Shown in pieces: positions 10,432-20,193 of a DNA stretch of 64,000 bases. Origin of the DNA: Gammaproteobacteria bacterium (GTDB taxonomy: Bacteria > Pseudomonadota > Gammaproteobacteria > Burkholderiales > Gallionellaceae). The translations under genes and the position numbers were made by a program. The notes under the pieces are model-generated. The model searched no databases and was not told the origin of the DNA. It saw only the letters and a list, made by a program, of their open reading frames with translations. Positions within the stretch are counted from its first letter, which is position 1, and every line of letters starts with the position of its first letter. The stretch is taken from the NCBI GenBank assembly GCA_018813765.1, contig JAHJBC010000012.1:124001-188000 (forward strand), given 5' to 3'.

Positions 10432-10567
10432 GGGTGGTCATTTGGCATGGTTCAGGATGAGCGCGAAACGGAGTTTCAATGTCATGTTCCGGTCAGAGCG
10501 GAGGTTTCGTCGGGCATCTTGGCGGGTGTATGATGCATCCGCAAATGCTATTGGTTAGGAGGATCGA

Positions 10568-10834
10568 ATGGCGCAAATTTTGGAGAAACTTGAGGCCGAG
10601 GCCTTGCAGCTTTCCGTGCAGGAGCGAGAGAAGCTGATCCATCGCCTGATTGTCAGCATCGAAGGCGATCCGGAAGATACACCTGAGGCCATTGCCAAGG
10701 CGTGGGATGATGAGATCGCCCGGCGCGTGGCTGATATGGAAGCCGGGCGTACCGAATGGGTGCCGGCGGACGAAGTGATGACTCGGCTGCGCAACAAAAT
10801 CAATGTCGCAAGAAACGAATCGACCAATTCTTAG
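10568..10834 (+). CDS. Addiction-module antitoxin (TIGR02574 / Unstab_antitox family)
   Basis: An 88-aa protein with the family pattern: a helical N-terminus (ALQLSVQEREKLIHRLIVS), a central WDDEIARRVADMEAG segment and a hydrophilic tail. Family members neutralise ParE/RelE toxins and usually autorepress. A strong AGGAGG ribosome-binding site (10557-10562) lies 5 bases before ATG. It overlaps the downstream toxin gene by 32 bases, which implies translational coupling. Confidence 0.88.
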   Translation: MAQILEKLEAEALQLSVQEREKLIHRLIVSIEGDPEDTPEAIAKAWDDEIARRVADMEAGRTEWVPADEVMTRLRNKINVARNESTNS

Positions 10835-11111
10835 CCGCCAGGCCGAAGCGGATGTCGATGCTGCCGTTGAGTGGTACATCGACGAGGGTGCATACACTGC
10901 GGCAGATGATTTTCTGGACGAGATCGAACGGGCGATGGGTGTGCTGGCCCAATTTCCCAAGGTTGGAGAAGCCGGGGCATACAACACCCGGTTGCTCCCC
11001 CTCAATAAATTCCCCTATTCACTGATCTACCGATTACCTGGCGACGTTGTTCGCATCATTGCCGTCGCACATCACAGCCGCCGCCCTGTATATTGGGCTG
11101 GACGGCGTTGA
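10803..11111 (+). CDS. ParE/RelE-family toxin
   Basis: A 102-aa small basic protein of the ParE/RelE superfamily. It begins with the typical RQAEADVDAAVEWYID helix and ends with LIYRLPGDVVRIIAVAHHSRRPVYW, the conserved beta-strand with the RP-x-YW tail. The start lies inside the antitoxin gene with no separate Shine-Dalgarno, so it is probably translated by coupling. Whether it poisons gyrase or cleaves mRNA cannot be decided from sequence. Confidence 0.88.
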   Translation: MSQETNRPILSRQAEADVDAAVEWYIDEGAYTAADDFLDEIERAMGVLAQFPKVGEAGAYNTRLLPLNKFPYSLIYRLPGDVVRIIAVAHHSRRPVYWAGRR

Positions 11112-11134
11112 TACCCATCACGCTATCTGAAAAC

Positions 11135-12007
11135 TCAGGATGAACGCGTTCCGGAGATCTGCTGGAACAGCTTCAATCTCCGCTCGTCGATCTTCCCCTC
11201 CGCCGTCGCCTTGCGTATCGCGCAGTCCGGCTCGTGCGAGTGGGTGCAGTTGGCGAAGCGGCAGTCGCCCAGGTAGGGCAGGAATTCGGGGAAGCTTCTT
11301 TCCATCGCGGCGAAATCCAGATGATGTAATCCGAACAACTGCACGCCGGGACAGTCGATGATGTGGCTGTCGGCGTTGAGGTGATATAGCCTGGCGTGGG
11401 TGGTGGTGTGTTTGCCGGAATCGAGCACGGTGGAGATCTCGCGCGTGGCGGCTTGCGCTTCGGGGATCACGGCATTGAGTAGCGTCGATTTGCCCATGCC
11501 GCTTTGCCCAACCAGCACGCTGGTGTGGCCCTGCAGATAGGGTAGCAGCGGTGTCGCATCCTGCTTGGCGGATATTTCCAGCACGCGGTAGCCAATCTTC
11601 ACATAAGGCGCGAGTTGGGCACGGGCCGCCGCGATCTGCGGCAGGTCGCATTTGTTCAGGATGATAAGGATGTCCAGCTTCTGGTCGTGTCCGGCGAGCA
11701 GGCAGCGCGCCAGCAATTCGTCGTTGAACGAGGGTTCGGTGGCGACGACGATGATGAGCTGGGTGACGTTGGCGGCGATGAGCTTCTGTTTGAACGCGTC
11801 GGAGCGGTAGAGCAGGGTGGTGCGCGGGGCGATGCTGTCGATGACGGCTTGATCCGAACTGGTGCGCACAAGCTCGACGGTATCGCCGCAGGCGATCTCG
11901 CTCTTCTTGCCGCGCGGCACGCATTCGAGTATCTCGCCGCCGGGTAGTTCGGCCAGGTAGTGGCGGCCGTGGGCGGCGATGATGTGGCCGGTGATCGAGT
12001 TATTCAT
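11135..12007 (-). CDS. rsgA: Ribosome small-subunit-dependent GTPase A
   Basis: A 290-aa circularly permuted GTPase that acts in late 30S maturation. An N-terminal OB-fold is followed by G4 (NKCD) ahead of G1 (GQSGMGKST), then G3 (DCPG), the permuted order that defines RsgA. A C-terminal zinc knuckle (DCRFANCTHSHEPDC) follows. Last gene of a minus-strand run with phhB, a small cytochrome c and an M48 protease; a palindromic repeat separates it from phhB. Confidence 0.97.
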   Translation of the reverse strand: MNNSITGHIIAAHGRHYLAELPGGEILECVPRGKKSEIACGDTVELVRTSSDQAVIDSIAPRTTLLYRSDAFKQKLIAANVTQLIIVVATEPSFNDELLARCLLAGHDQKLDILIILNKCDLPQIAAARAQLAPYVKIGYRVLEISAKQDATPLLPYLQGHTSVLVGQSGMGKSTLLNAVIPEAQAATREISTVLDSGKHTTTHARLYHLNADSHIIDCPGVQLFGLHHLDFAAMERSFPEFLPYLGDCRFANCTHSHEPDCAIRKATAEGKIDERRLKLFQQISGTRSS

Positions 12008-12028
12008 AATTCACAATGCACACGTGCC

Positions 12029-12112
12029 GTCATACCGGCGAAGGCCGGTATCCAGCAAGAAAAAATGCATTTTTGATTGAACCTGCTGGATTCCGGCCTG
12101 CGCCGGAATGAC
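12029..12112. repeat. Inverted repeat of GTCATTCCGGCG...CCGGAATCCAGCA type
   Basis: Two 29-base arms (12029-12057 and 12084-12112) match as inverted copies with few mismatches around a 26-base A/T-rich centre. The arms carry internal CCGGCG/CGCCGG palindromes. This motif is widely dispersed in proteobacterial genomes. It fills most of the gap between phhB and rsgA and is likely transcribed with them. Confidence 0.88.
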
Positions 12113-12132
12113 GAGATTCAAGGAGTCTTGGC

Positions 12133-12471
12133 TCAAATCTTGAACAGTGCATCCACTTTCGCGGCGCAGATGAAGTCGTTTTCGGACAAACCGCCGATGG
12201 CGTGGGTGGAGTAGTCCACGCGGCACTGGTTGTAGCTCACCGCCATGTCGGGATGGTGGTCTTCGCGGTGCGTCATCCAGGCCACGGCGTTGACGAAGGC
12301 CATTACCTGGTAATAGTTCTTGAACTCGAAGTTCTTGCTGATGTGGTTGTCCTTGAGACTCCAGCCGTCGAGCTGTTTCATCAGTTCCTTCGCTTCATCC
12401 TGCGACAGCGGCGGCACGCCGCCTTCGCAGGGCTTGCAGTTCTTGTTGTTGAGGTCGCAGACGGCAGCCAT
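12133..12471 (-). CDS. phhB: Pterin-4a-carbinolamine dehydratase
   Basis: A 112-aa cytoplasmic enzyme that dehydrates 4a-hydroxytetrahydropterin. The family motif HREDHHPDM is present with its catalytic histidines, followed by VDYSTHAIGGLSENDF. The N-terminus carries extra cysteines (C5, C12, C15). A strong AAGGAGG ribosome-binding site overlaps the stop codon of the upstream cytochrome gene, so the two are probably coupled. No phenylalanine hydroxylase gene is in the window, so a role in another pterin pathway is possible. Confidence 0.93.
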   Translation of the reverse strand: MAAVCDLNNKNCKPCEGGVPPLSQDEAKELMKQLDGWSLKDNHISKNFEFKNYYQVMAFVNAVAWMTHREDHHPDMAVSYNQCRVDYSTHAIGGLSENDFICAAKVDALFKI

Positions 12472-12481
12472 GGCAGCCTCC

Positions 12482-12787
12482 TTATTTGAAGTGGTAGTAG
12501 GTCTTGTTAAGCCAGGCGGCGAGGTCGAGCTTTTCCTGCTCGCTGAGCTGCTTGCCGATGGCGCCGGAACATTGTTCCATGCGGTCTATGAGGATGTCGG
12601 CGCTGGTCACGCGGCGCTCCATGCGGGTGTAGATGGCTGTGCCGTCGCCGCCCATCTTGCCCTTGTGGCAACTCTCGCAGTCGTATTTAACCATCAGTTT
12701 CTGGCCATTAGCGGCATCGCCTTTGGCGAACGGGTCGGCGTGGGCGCTAGTTGCGGCGAACAGGATCAGGAAGAGATATTTCTTCAT
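12482..12787 (-). CDS. Small monoheme c-type cytochrome
   Basis: A 101-aa protein with a signal peptide ([17 protein letters not shown]) and a single CESCH heme-attachment motif, followed by an M-rich segment (RMEQC) typical of a class I cytochrome c axial-ligand region. ATG 12787 overlaps the stop codon of the upstream M48 protease (ATGA), giving translational coupling. Likely a periplasmic electron carrier; partner unknown. Confidence 0.85.
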   Translation of the reverse strand: MKKYLFLILFAATSAHADPFAKGDAANGQKLMVKYDCESCHKGKMGGDGTAIYTRMERRVTSADILIDRMEQCSGAIGKQLSEQEKLDLAAWLNKTYYHFK

Positions 12788-14040
12788 TTGGTTTCTCCTT
12801 TCTGTTGCAGATGCGCGATGCGTATCGGCGCGGGTGGATGGGACTCGTAGAAGGTAGCGTACACCGGATCGGGGGTCAGTGTCTTGGCGTTGTCCTGGTA
12901 CAGTTTGACCAGTGCGCTGACGAGGTTTTTTGCGTCGGTGTAGGTGGCGGCATAGTCGTCCGCCTCGAATTCGTGCTTGCGCGACCAGGCCGAGGCGAGC
13001 GGATGCAACAGGAAGGTGAACACCGGCAACGCCATGACGAACAGCAGCAGCGCCAGGGCGGTGGTCTGGGTGGTCACGCCCAGTCCCTGGTAGAACCATT
13101 CCGCATGCAGCAGTTGCGCCAGCCCCCACAGGAAGCCGAGGCTGACGGCGAAGGTGACGGCTATGCGTTGCAGCACATGATGCTTCCTGAAATGGCCTAG
13201 TTCATGGGCCAGCACGGCATCGATCTCGTCCGGGGTGAGGCGCTGCAGCAGGGTGTCGAAGAACACGATGCGCTTGGTCTTGCCGAAACCGGTGAAGTAG
13301 GCGTTGCCGTGGGTGCTGCGCTTGCTGCCGTCCATGACGAAAAGGCCGCCGGAGGAGAAGCCGCATTTGGCCAGCAGTGCCTCGATGCGCGATCTTTGTG
13401 TTTCGTCCTGCATCGGCTCGAACTTGTTGAACAGCGGTGCGATGTAAGCGGGGTAGATGAACAGCATGAGCAGGTTGAACGTCACCCACACACCCCATAC
13501 ATACAGCCACCACAGATCGCCCATCCTCCCCATCAACCACAGCACGCCGAACAGCAGCGGCAGGCCGAACGCGGCGCCGAGCAGCAGGCCTTTGATGCCG
13601 TCGATGAGGTAGAGCCTGAGCGTCATCTTGTTGAAGCCGTAGCGAGCCTCGATTTTGAAGATGCGGTAGAGGTCAAACGGTATCTCCAACAGCGATTGCA
13701 ACATCAATACTGCGACGATGACGGCCACTCCCTGCACCAGAGCGTTGTCGAACATGCCGGTGGTCCAGTCGCTCAGCCACTGGATGCCGCCACCCAGGGT
13801 GAAACCCAGCAGCAGGGCGACGTCGAACAGGATGTTGAGGATGCCGAAGCTGACCTGGGTGTGCGTGTAGTCGGCGGCCTTGTGGTGCGCTTCGAGGGAG
13901 ATGCTGTCGCGGAAGGCGGCCGGAACTTCGGCGCGATGCGCGGCGACATGGTCGAGTTGCCGCCAAGCCAGCCAGAGTTTGATGACTGTGTTGGCGAGCA
14001 GGGCAGCAACAAAGATGGCGGCAAATTGCGTGGTGTTCAT
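12784..14040 (-). CDS. M48 family zinc metalloprotease (Ste24/CAAX protease-like)
   Basis: A 418-aa integral membrane protease with several transmembrane helices, an [10 protein letters not shown] zinc site (HExxH) and the downstream EFEADDYA glutamate ligand. The layout matches the Ste24-type M48A family rather than the shorter HtpX. Likely role: membrane-protein quality control. ATG 14040 is preferred to 14070 because the membrane segment starts directly there and the longer form runs toward the divergent orn promoter. First gene of the run to the cytochrome, phhB and rsgA. Confidence 0.9.
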   Translation of the reverse strand: MNTTQFAAIFVAALLANTVIKLWLAWRQLDHVAAHRAEVPAAFRDSISLEAHHKAADYTHTQVSFGILNILFDVALLLGFTLGGGIQWLSDWTTGMFDNALVQGVAVIVAVLMLQSLLEIPFDLYRIFKIEARYGFNKMTLRLYLIDGIKGLLLGAAFGLPLLFGVLWLMGRMGDLWWLYVWGVWVTFNLLMLFIYPAYIAPLFNKFEPMQDETQRSRIEALLAKCGFSSGGLFVMDGSKRSTHGNAYFTGFGKTKRIVFFDTLLQRLTPDEIDAVLAHELGHFRKHHVLQRIAVTFAVSLGFLWGLAQLLHAEWFYQGLGVTTQTTALALLLFVMALPVFTFLLHPLASAWSRKHEFEADDYAATYTDAKNLVSALVKLYQDNAKTLTPDPVYATFYESHPPAPIRIAHLQQKGETK

Positions 14041-14104
14041 CGTGGATAGTGCGGCGCGGCTGTGCGACAATGCGCCGGATCAATTACAGGGAATGCGGCG
14101 GATT

Positions 14105-14650
14105 ATGGCACAAAACCAAAACAACCTCGTCTGGATAGACATGGAGATGACAGGGCTTTTGCCCGATACGGACCGTATCATCGAAGTGGCTCTGGTGGTG
14201 ACCGACAGCGAACTGAACACGGTCGCCGAAGCGCCGGTGCTGGTCGTGCACCAGCCCGACAGCGTACTCGACGCCATGGACAACTGGAACAAGTCCACCC
14301 ACGCCAAGTCCGGCCTGATTGACAGGGTCAAGGCATCGACGCTGGACGATGCGACGGTTGAAGCGCAGATGATCGAATTCCTCAAGGAGTACGTGCCGAT
14401 CCGCACCTCGCCGATGTGCGGCAACTCCATCTGCCAGGACCGTCGCTTTCTGGCGCGCTGGATGCCCAAGCTGGAGGATTATTTCCATTACCGCAACCTG
14501 GATGTGAGTACGCTCAAGGAACTGGCGAAGCGCTGGAAACCGGAAGTGGCGAGCGGCATCAAGAAGCACGGCAAGCACGAGGCGCTGGCGGACATCTACG
14601 AGTCCATCGCCGAGATGAAGCATTATCGCGAGCATTTCATAAAACTATAA
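14105..14650 (+). CDS. orn: Oligoribonuclease
   Basis: A 181-aa DEDDh 3'-5' exonuclease that degrades 2-5-nt RNA and linear pGpG. Exonuclease motifs are visible: WIDMEMTGL (ExoI, D/E), the NSICQDRRF region (ExoII) and HEALADI (ExoIII, H and D). The start at 14105 fits the family N-terminus ([17 protein letters not shown]). It is followed within 26 bases by a diguanylate cyclase gene, a fitting neighbour because Orn removes the c-di-GMP breakdown product pGpG. Confidence 0.97.
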   Translation: MAQNQNNLVWIDMEMTGLLPDTDRIIEVALVVTDSELNTVAEAPVLVVHQPDSVLDAMDNWNKSTHAKSGLIDRVKASTLDDATVEAQMIEFLKEYVPIRTSPMCGNSICQDRRFLARWMPKLEDYFHYRNLDVSTLKELAKRWKPEVASGIKKHGKHEALADIYESIAEMKHYREHFIKL

Positions 14651-14675
14651 AAGTCGCACTGCAAGCGGGGGACAG

Positions 14676-16367
14676 ATGAACGCCTTGAAGAAAGGATGGC
14701 GCGAGACGGGCGTGCAGGAGAAGCTGCATATCCTGATCCAGGGTGCGCTCATCCTGCTGTTCTTCATCCTCATGGAGTGGGTGATCAACCGCTTCGAGTT
14801 GCAGATCGAGAACACCGCCGAATCGCGCGCCGTGGTGACGGCGGACGGCCTCATCAACGGCATGAACATGCTGATGCTCACCGGGCAGATTTCCATCCCC
14901 GAGAACCGCAAGTTGTTATTGAGCAAGATGTCGCAGTCGATGGGCGTGCTCGAGTTGCGCATCATTCGCGGCAGGTCGGTGGTCGAGCAATACGGACCGG
15001 GACTGCCCGAGGAGCAGCCGCTGGACGAGATGGACCGCGAAGTGCTGGCCACCGGCAAGACGCTGTTCCGCAAGGTGTACGGCAGGGACGGGCGGCCGGC
15101 CCTGCGCGTGGTGGTGCCGTTCATCGCCAAACAGGATTTTCGCGGCACCAACTGTCTGGATTGCCACAACACCCAGTCCGGCGCCATCAACGGCGCCGCC
15201 AGCGTGACCATCGACCTGACCGGCGAAGAGGCACAGCTCGCCGAGATCAAGGACTGGCTGTGGGTGGGGCATGCCGCAGTGCAGGTGCTGCTGCTGGTCA
15301 TCATCACGCTGTTCGTGCGCATGGTCATCGTGCGCAATATCACCAAACCCGTGAAAAAACTCCATAGTGCAATGTCCGAGATCCAGCACGACATGGACTT
15401 GTCGCGGCGCGCGGACGTGGATGCCAACAATCCCGACATCGGCGAGATGGCCAAGAGTTTCAATGTGTTCGTGGACAAGCTGGAGGATGCGACCGGACGC
15501 CTGCAATTGTTCGCCAAGATGTTCGACAACAGCAGCGAGGCCATTGTTATCACCGACGCGAACCGCAACATCCTCGCGGTGAATCCGGCCTTCGTCCAGA
15601 TCACCGGCTATTCGGTCGAAGAAGTGATGGGCAGGAATCCGAAGCTGCTCAGTTCCGGCAAGCAGACGGCGGATTTCTACGAGTTGATGTGGCAGACCAT
15701 CAACGAACTCGGCCAATGGCAGGGCGAGATATGGAACCGGCGCAAAAGCGGCGAGGTGTATCCGGAGTGGCTGTCCATTGGCGTGGTCAAGAACGCCAGA
15801 GGCGAGGTGATCAACTACATCTCGCTGTTCTCCGACATCACCAAACGCAAGGAGTCGGAAGCGCGCATCGAATTCCTCGCGCATTACGATTCGCTGACCA
15901 AACTGCCTAATCGTACGTTGTTTGCCGACCGGTTGCGCCGGGCGCTGATTGCCGATGCGCGCGCCAAAAAGAAGACGGCGTTGCTGTTCCTCGACCTGGA
16001 CAAGTTCAAGGCGGTCAACGATACGCTGGGTCATCTGGCCGGGGATATGCTGCTACAGTCTGTCGCGGAGAGGCTGCTATCGTGCGTGCGCGAGTCCGAC
16101 ACCGTCTGCCGCCAGGGCGGCGACGAGTTCCTGATCCTGTTGCCGGGCATCAATGAAGCGGAGGATGCGGGAGTGGTCGCGCGCAAGATCGTGTCGGCGA
16201 TGTCGGCTCCGCATCTGATCGGAGAGCACGAGTTGACTATCACGTTCAGTATCGGCATCAGCATCTGTCCGGACGACGCGCAGGACGACGAGACGCTGGT
16301 CAGGCATGCGGACGATGCGATGTATCGCGCCAAGGAGCGCGGGCGGAACAATTTCCAGTTCTATTGA
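14676..16367 (+). CDS. Sensor diguanylate cyclase with periplasmic CxxCH motif, HAMP, PAS and GGDEF
   Basis: 563 aa. TM1 is about residues 18-37 and the periplasmic domain about 38-193, with TM2 about 195-215. These are followed by HAMP (about 215-268), PAS (about 280-395) and GGDEF (about 400-563). The periplasmic part contains CLDCH (Cys160-His164), a c-type heme attachment motif, so the sensor may bind heme. The active site is an intact GGDEF, with an I-site RESD five residues upstream for product inhibition. It makes c-di-GMP in response to a periplasmic, perhaps redox or gaseous, signal. The neighbouring orn and PilZ genes form a c-di-GMP cluster. Confidence 0.9.
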   Translation: MNALKKGWRETGVQEKLHILIQGALILLFFILMEWVINRFELQIENTAESRAVVTADGLINGMNMLMLTGQISIPENRKLLLSKMSQSMGVLELRIIRGRSVVEQYGPGLPEEQPLDEMDREVLATGKTLFRKVYGRDGRPALRVVVPFIAKQDFRGTNCLDCHNTQSGAINGAASVTIDLTGEEAQLAEIKDWLWVGHAAVQVLLLVIITLFVRMVIVRNITKPVKKLHSAMSEIQHDMDLSRRADVDANNPDIGEMAKSFNVFVDKLEDATGRLQLFAKMFDNSSEAIVITDANRNILAVNPAFVQITGYSVEEVMGRNPKLLSSGKQTADFYELMWQTINELGQWQGEIWNRRKSGEVYPEWLSIGVVKNARGEVINYISLFSDITKRKESEARIEFLAHYDSLTKLPNRTLFADRLRRALIADARAKKKTALLFLDLDKFKAVNDTLGHLAGDMLLQSVAERLLSCVRESDTVCRQGGDEFLILLPGINEAEDAGVVARKIVSAMSAPHLIGEHELTITFSIGISICPDDAQDDETLVRHADDAMYRAKERGRNNFQFY

Positions 16368-16401
16368 GAGGCCGGTGCCTTGTGACTGAGCGGAAGTGAC
16401 G

Positions 16402-17136
16402 ATGACACCCCATCACCATCATATTGACGATTCCGAGTTTGCCATCCATAACCGCAAGGAGATTATCTTCATTCTTGAGGATCTGGTCAGGCATGGTGTC
16501 ATGGTCAATCTTGCCGCGCATGGGGATGTCCATCTGGTGACCACGGTACTCGGGGTCAATCCCGAAGCGAACCAGGTCTATATCGATGTCTGCGGGGATA
16601 ATCGCCTTAACCAGAAGATCGCGGAAAGCGATTACGTCTCGTTTGTCACGCAGGATGGCGTCAAGGTGCGTTGGCATTCCACCCATCTGCGGCTGATTCC
16701 GATGACCGATGGCGGAGATTCGTTCGCCATGCTGATCCCGTCGGTCATCGAACGCGTCCAGCGCAGGCAGTACTTTCGCCTGACCACGCCGCAGGGCAGT
16801 CGGGCATTGATCTGCAAGATCCCGGCTGGCGCGGAAATCATTGAGGCGAACATTCACGACATGAGTGTCGGAGGTATCGGCGTTTCGTTCAGGGGGGTGC
16901 TGCACGAGATTTTTTCGCAGGGCGCCATTCTGGAAGGATGCAGCATCGAATTCCCGCAGGTGGGCGTCGTGCCGATGAGCCTGCGGGTGTGCGGGAAGTG
17001 GGTATCGACCGCGACCAGGAGCGGCGAGCAGGTGCACCGCATCGGGCTGGAGTTTGTTGATCTGAGTCGCGGTGCCGGCAATGTCTTGCAGCGTTACATG
17101 ATCCAGCTCGAGGCGGAGAAGATCAGCCTGACCTGA
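16402..17136 (+). CDS. YcgR-like PilZ domain c-di-GMP receptor
   Basis: About 244 aa with a YcgR-type N-terminal domain (about residues 1-110) and a PilZ domain. The c-di-GMP binding signature is intact: RRQYFR (RxxxR) and, about 45 residues later, DMSVGG (DxSxxG). In relatives the protein acts as a flagellar brake. ATG 16402 has GGAAG seven bases upstream; GTG 16396 is an alternative start. It lies 28 bases after the diguanylate cyclase gene and is likely co-transcribed, making a synthase-receptor pair. A His-rich N-terminus (HHHH) is unusual. Confidence 0.88.
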   Translation: MTPHHHHIDDSEFAIHNRKEIIFILEDLVRHGVMVNLAAHGDVHLVTTVLGVNPEANQVYIDVCGDNRLNQKIAESDYVSFVTQDGVKVRWHSTHLRLIPMTDGGDSFAMLIPSVIERVQRRQYFRLTTPQGSRALICKIPAGAEIIEANIHDMSVGGIGVSFRGVLHEIFSQGAILEGCSIEFPQVGVVPMSLRVCGKWVSTATRSGEQVHRIGLEFVDLSRGAGNVLQRYMIQLEAEKISLT

Positions 17137-17142
17137 ACGGGA

Positions 17143-18195
17143 TCACCGCTGCGCGGTTGTTGCCGATGCATCCGGCAGTTCGAGCCAGCCATGCAGGTTG
17201 TCCAGCACCAGTCCAGTCAGCGCATGTATCCAGTCGTCGCGTTCATTGAGGCAGGGGATGTAGTGATACTCGCCGCCGCCCGCATGCTGGAATTCTTCCT
17301 TCCCTTCCTGCGCGATCTCTTCCAGTGTCTCCAGACAATCGGCCACGAAACCGGGGCAGGCCACGTCCACGCGCGCAGTTCGTCGCTGTCCCAGTTCTTT
17401 CAGTATGGCTGAAGTGTAGGGTTGCAGCCATTCCTGCCTGCCGAAGCGCGACTGGAAAGTGATGAGGTATCCCTGTTCGCCCAGCCCAAGTTCCTGCGCC
17501 AGCAAGTGTCCAGTGCGCAGGCACTGCGCGTGATAGGGATCGCCCAGATCGATGGAATTGCGCGGCAGGCCGTGGAAGCTCATCACCAGCTTCTCCGGTC
17601 TGCCGTTCTTCATCCAGTAGTCGTTGATGCTGCCCGCCAGCGCCTTGATATAGCCGGGGTGTTCGTGGAAATCCTTGATGGTGCGCAGTGCCGGTGTGTC
17701 GCGCATCTTTTGCAATTCGCCGAACACGATGTCGGTGACCGTCGCCGTGGTGCTGGCGGAATATTGCGGATACAGGGGTACGACCAGAATGCGCTGGCAG
17801 TTCTGTTCTTTCAGCTTGCGCAGCACGTCCGCTATCGACGGATTGCCGTAGCGCATGGCGTGCTCGACCACAAACGGTGCTTTGCTGCGTTCGCCCAGAT
17901 AGCCTTGCAGCAGCGCGGCCTGCTTCTCGGTATGTACGCGCAGGGGCGAGCCCTCAGGCGTCCAGATGGACGCGTATTTCGCAGCCGACTTCTTCGGCCG
18001 CGTGTTGAGGATGATGCCGTTGAGGATCAGCCACCAGATAGCGCGCGGTATCTCCACCACGCGCGGATCACCGAGGAATTCCTTGAGGTAGCGGCGCACT
18101 GCCTGCGGCGTGGGGGCGTCCGGCGTGCCGAGATTGACCAGCAGGATGCCGGTCTTTTCGGGTGTGCGATGGGAGGGTTCGGCCTGGTAATTCAT
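17143..18195 (-). CDS. hemH: Ferrochelatase
   Basis: A 350-aa enzyme inserting Fe2+ into protoporphyrin IX, the last heme step. Family signatures include the N-terminal [13 protein letters not shown], the catalytic-histidine segment [27 protein letters not shown] and [14 protein letters not shown] near the C-terminus. It lies 7 bases downstream of hrcA and is probably co-transcribed. It supplies heme for the several c-type cytochromes encoded nearby. Confidence 0.97.
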   Translation of the reverse strand: MNYQAEPSHRTPEKTGILLVNLGTPDAPTPQAVRRYLKEFLGDPRVVEIPRAIWWLILNGIILNTRPKKSAAKYASIWTPEGSPLRVHTEKQAALLQGYLGERSKAPFVVEHAMRYGNPSIADVLRKLKEQNCQRILVVPLYPQYSASTTATVTDIVFGELQKMRDTPALRTIKDFHEHPGYIKALAGSINDYWMKNGRPEKLVMSFHGLPRNSIDLGDPYHAQCLRTGHLLAQELGLGEQGYLITFQSRFGRQEWLQPYTSAILKELGQRRTARVDVACPGFVADCLETLEEIAQEGKEEFQHAGGGEYHYIPCLNERDDWIHALTGLVLDNLHGWLELPDASATTAQR

Positions 18196-18202
18196 CGTCG
18201 GT

Positions 18203-19222
18203 TCAGTGTTGTGAAAGCGCGTTGCTCAGCAGTTTGGCGGTGATGTCCACAATCGGCACCACGCGCTCATAGTCCATGCGTTTCGGCCCGACCACGGCGA
18301 GCGTGCCGACGATCTGGCCGTCGGCGGTGTAGGGCGCGCTGACCACGCTGCACTCGTCCAGTCCGGCCAGCCCGGATTCGTTGCCGACGAAGATATGCAC
18401 GCCCTGCGCGTGGCGGCCCGCATCCAGCAGTTGCAGCAGTTCGGTTTTCTGTTCGAACACGTTGAACAGGTTGCGCAGCTGGTTCATGTTGGCGGCGAGG
18501 TCGTTGATGTGCAGCAGGTTGCGTTCGCCGCTGATGACGTAGTCCTCGCTCTTGCGTGCGATGGCCTCGTCGCTGACCGCCATCGCCGCGCTCATCAGTG
18601 CGGTCATGTCGTGCTGCAACTGGCGCAGCTCGTTCTGCACGCGCTGGTGGATGTCGCCGAAAGCGAGGTTGGCGTAATGCTGGCTGAGGAAGTTGCCCGC
18701 CTCGGTGAGCTGCGGCTGGCTATAGTCCTTGGGCGTCACCAGCACGCGGTTCTCCACTTCGCCGTCCGGCATCACGATGATGAGCAGCACGCGCTTCTCG
18801 GACAGACGCAGGAATTCGATCTGGCGCACGGTGATGCTGGCGCGTTTGGGCGTCGCGACCACACCCGCGAAATGGGTCAGTTCGGAAAGGACATTGGAGG
18901 CCTGTGTCAGCAGGCGGCTGGGGTTGTCCGGCTGCAGTTGGCTTTCCAGCCGCTGCACGCGCGCTTCCGACAGCGGCTGCACCACCATCAGGGTGTCGAT
19001 GAACAGCCGGTAACCCAGTGCGGTGGGGACGCGGCCGGCCGAGGTGTGGGGGCTGGAGACCAGACCCATGGCTTCCAGGTCGGCCATCACGTTGCGGATG
19101 GTGGCCGGGCTGACCTCCAGGCCGGAGAATTGTTGCAGCGCGCGCGAGCCCACCGGCTGGCCGTCGCTGATATAGCGTTCCACTAGGGTCTTCAGCAGTA
19201 TCTGTGCGCGGTCGTTGAGCAT
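18203..19222 (-). CDS. hrcA: Heat-inducible transcription repressor HrcA
   Basis: About 339 aa. An N-terminal winged helix ([20 protein letters not shown], then [31 protein letters not shown]) precedes the GAF-like dimerisation core. Family role: binds CIRCE operators upstream of groESL/dnaK. ATG 19222 is the usual family start; ATG 19231 (three residues longer) is possible, and neither has a clear Shine-Dalgarno. I saw no CIRCE inverted repeat in the short upstream gap, so no sign of autoregulation through CIRCE. Divergent from nadK; operon with hemH. Confidence 0.96.
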   Translation of the reverse strand: MLNDRAQILLKTLVERYISDGQPVGSRALQQFSGLEVSPATIRNVMADLEAMGLVSSPHTSAGRVPTALGYRLFIDTLMVVQPLSEARVQRLESQLQPDNPSRLLTQASNVLSELTHFAGVVATPKRASITVRQIEFLRLSEKRVLLIIVMPDGEVENRVLVTPKDYSQPQLTEAGNFLSQHYANLAFGDIHQRVQNELRQLQHDMTALMSAAMAVSDEAIARKSEDYVISGERNLLHINDLAANMNQLRNLFNVFEQKTELLQLLDAGRHAQGVHIFVGNESGLAGLDECSVVSAPYTADGQIVGTLAVVGPKRMDYERVVPIVDITAKLLSNALSQH

Positions 19223-19245
19223 GGCTGGCATTCTAGCATTCCGCT

Positions 19246-19274
19246 TTGTCATTGAATGGCGCCTATGGTTTAAT
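19246..19274 (+). promoter_or_regulatory. Sigma-70-type promoter for nadK
   Basis: TTGTCA (19246-19251), a 17-base spacer and TTTAAT (19269-19274) each match consensus at 5 of 6 positions. The nadK ATG begins only 8 bases after the -10 element, so transcription would start at or within a base or two of the start codon. Confidence 0.6.
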
Positions 19275-19282
19275 CCCGCGCT

Positions 19283-20155
19283 ATGGACAGACCCTTTCAA
19301 ACCATCGCGCTCGTCGGCAAATACAAGTCTCCGGAGATTGCCGAACCGCTGCTCAAGCTGGCCGAATTTCTGGCGGGTACGGGGCTGGCCGTGGTGGTCG
19401 ATAACCTGACCGCCGAGCATCTCGGACAGCATGCCTACGCCGAATTGGCGCTGGAGGAGATGGGAGGCAAGGTCGATCTCGCCATCGTGCTGGGCGGCGA
19501 CGGCACCCTGCTCAATGTCGCGCGCACGCTGGCGCCGTTCAATATCCCGCTGGTCGGCGTCAACCAGGGGCGTCTGGGCTTCCTGACCGATATCTCCATC
19601 GATACCATGCAGCGGACCATCGCGGGCATCCTGAAGGGCGATTTCGTCACCGAAAAGCGCATGCTGCTGAGCGCCTCGGTGGTTCGCGGGAAAGAACACA
19701 TCTTCGATTCGCTGGCGCTCAACGATGTGGTCATGCACCGCGGCAACAACAGCAGCATGCTCGAATTCGAGGTGCGCATCGACGGCGAATACCTGTACCA
19801 CCAGCGCGCCGACGGCCTCATCGTGTCCACACCGACAGGCTCAACCGCCTATGCGTTGTCGGCGGGCGGCCCCATCCTGCATCCGGCGCTGGAAGCCATC
19901 GCGCTGGTGCCGGTCGCGCCGCACACCCTGAGCAACCGGCCCATCGTGCTGAAGAGCCAATCCACGCTGGAGATTCTGCTGCATTGCTGCGAAGAGGCGC
20001 GCGTGCGCTTCGACGGGCATACCTTTTTCGACTTGCAGCGCGACGACAAGGTGAAGGTTGCGCGTTACATCGACCCGGTCAACCTGCTGCACCCGACGGG
20101 GCACAGTTATTACCATACCTTGCGCGAGAAATTGCTTTGGAATCAATCTCCGTGA
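19283..20155 (+). CDS. nadK: NAD kinase
   Basis: A 290-aa cytoplasmic enzyme phosphorylating NAD to NADP. The [11 protein letters not shown] motif (catalytic GGDG) and the NE/D-type second motif around [12 protein letters not shown] are present, as is [16 protein letters not shown]. No Shine-Dalgarno is visible and the predicted -10 box ends 8 bases before ATG. Divergent from hrcA; followed 38 bases later by recN. Confidence 0.97.
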   Translation: MDRPFQTIALVGKYKSPEIAEPLLKLAEFLAGTGLAVVVDNLTAEHLGQHAYAELALEEMGGKVDLAIVLGGDGTLLNVARTLAPFNIPLVGVNQGRLGFLTDISIDTMQRTIAGILKGDFVTEKRMLLSASVVRGKEHIFDSLALNDVVMHRGNNSSMLEFEVRIDGEYLYHQRADGLIVSTPTGSTAYALSAGGPILHPALEAIALVPVAPHTLSNRPIVLKSQSTLEILLHCCEEARVRFDGHTFFDLQRDDKVKVARYIDPVNLLHPTGHSYYHTLREKLLWNQSP

Positions 20156-20193
20156 TGCAAGCTGCTGCTCCTTACCGCATGCTAGGAATATAA

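Noticed and set aside
13880-14104. N-terminal extension of orn
   Set aside because: It overlaps the M48 protease gene on the other strand and lacks similarity; orn starts at 14105.
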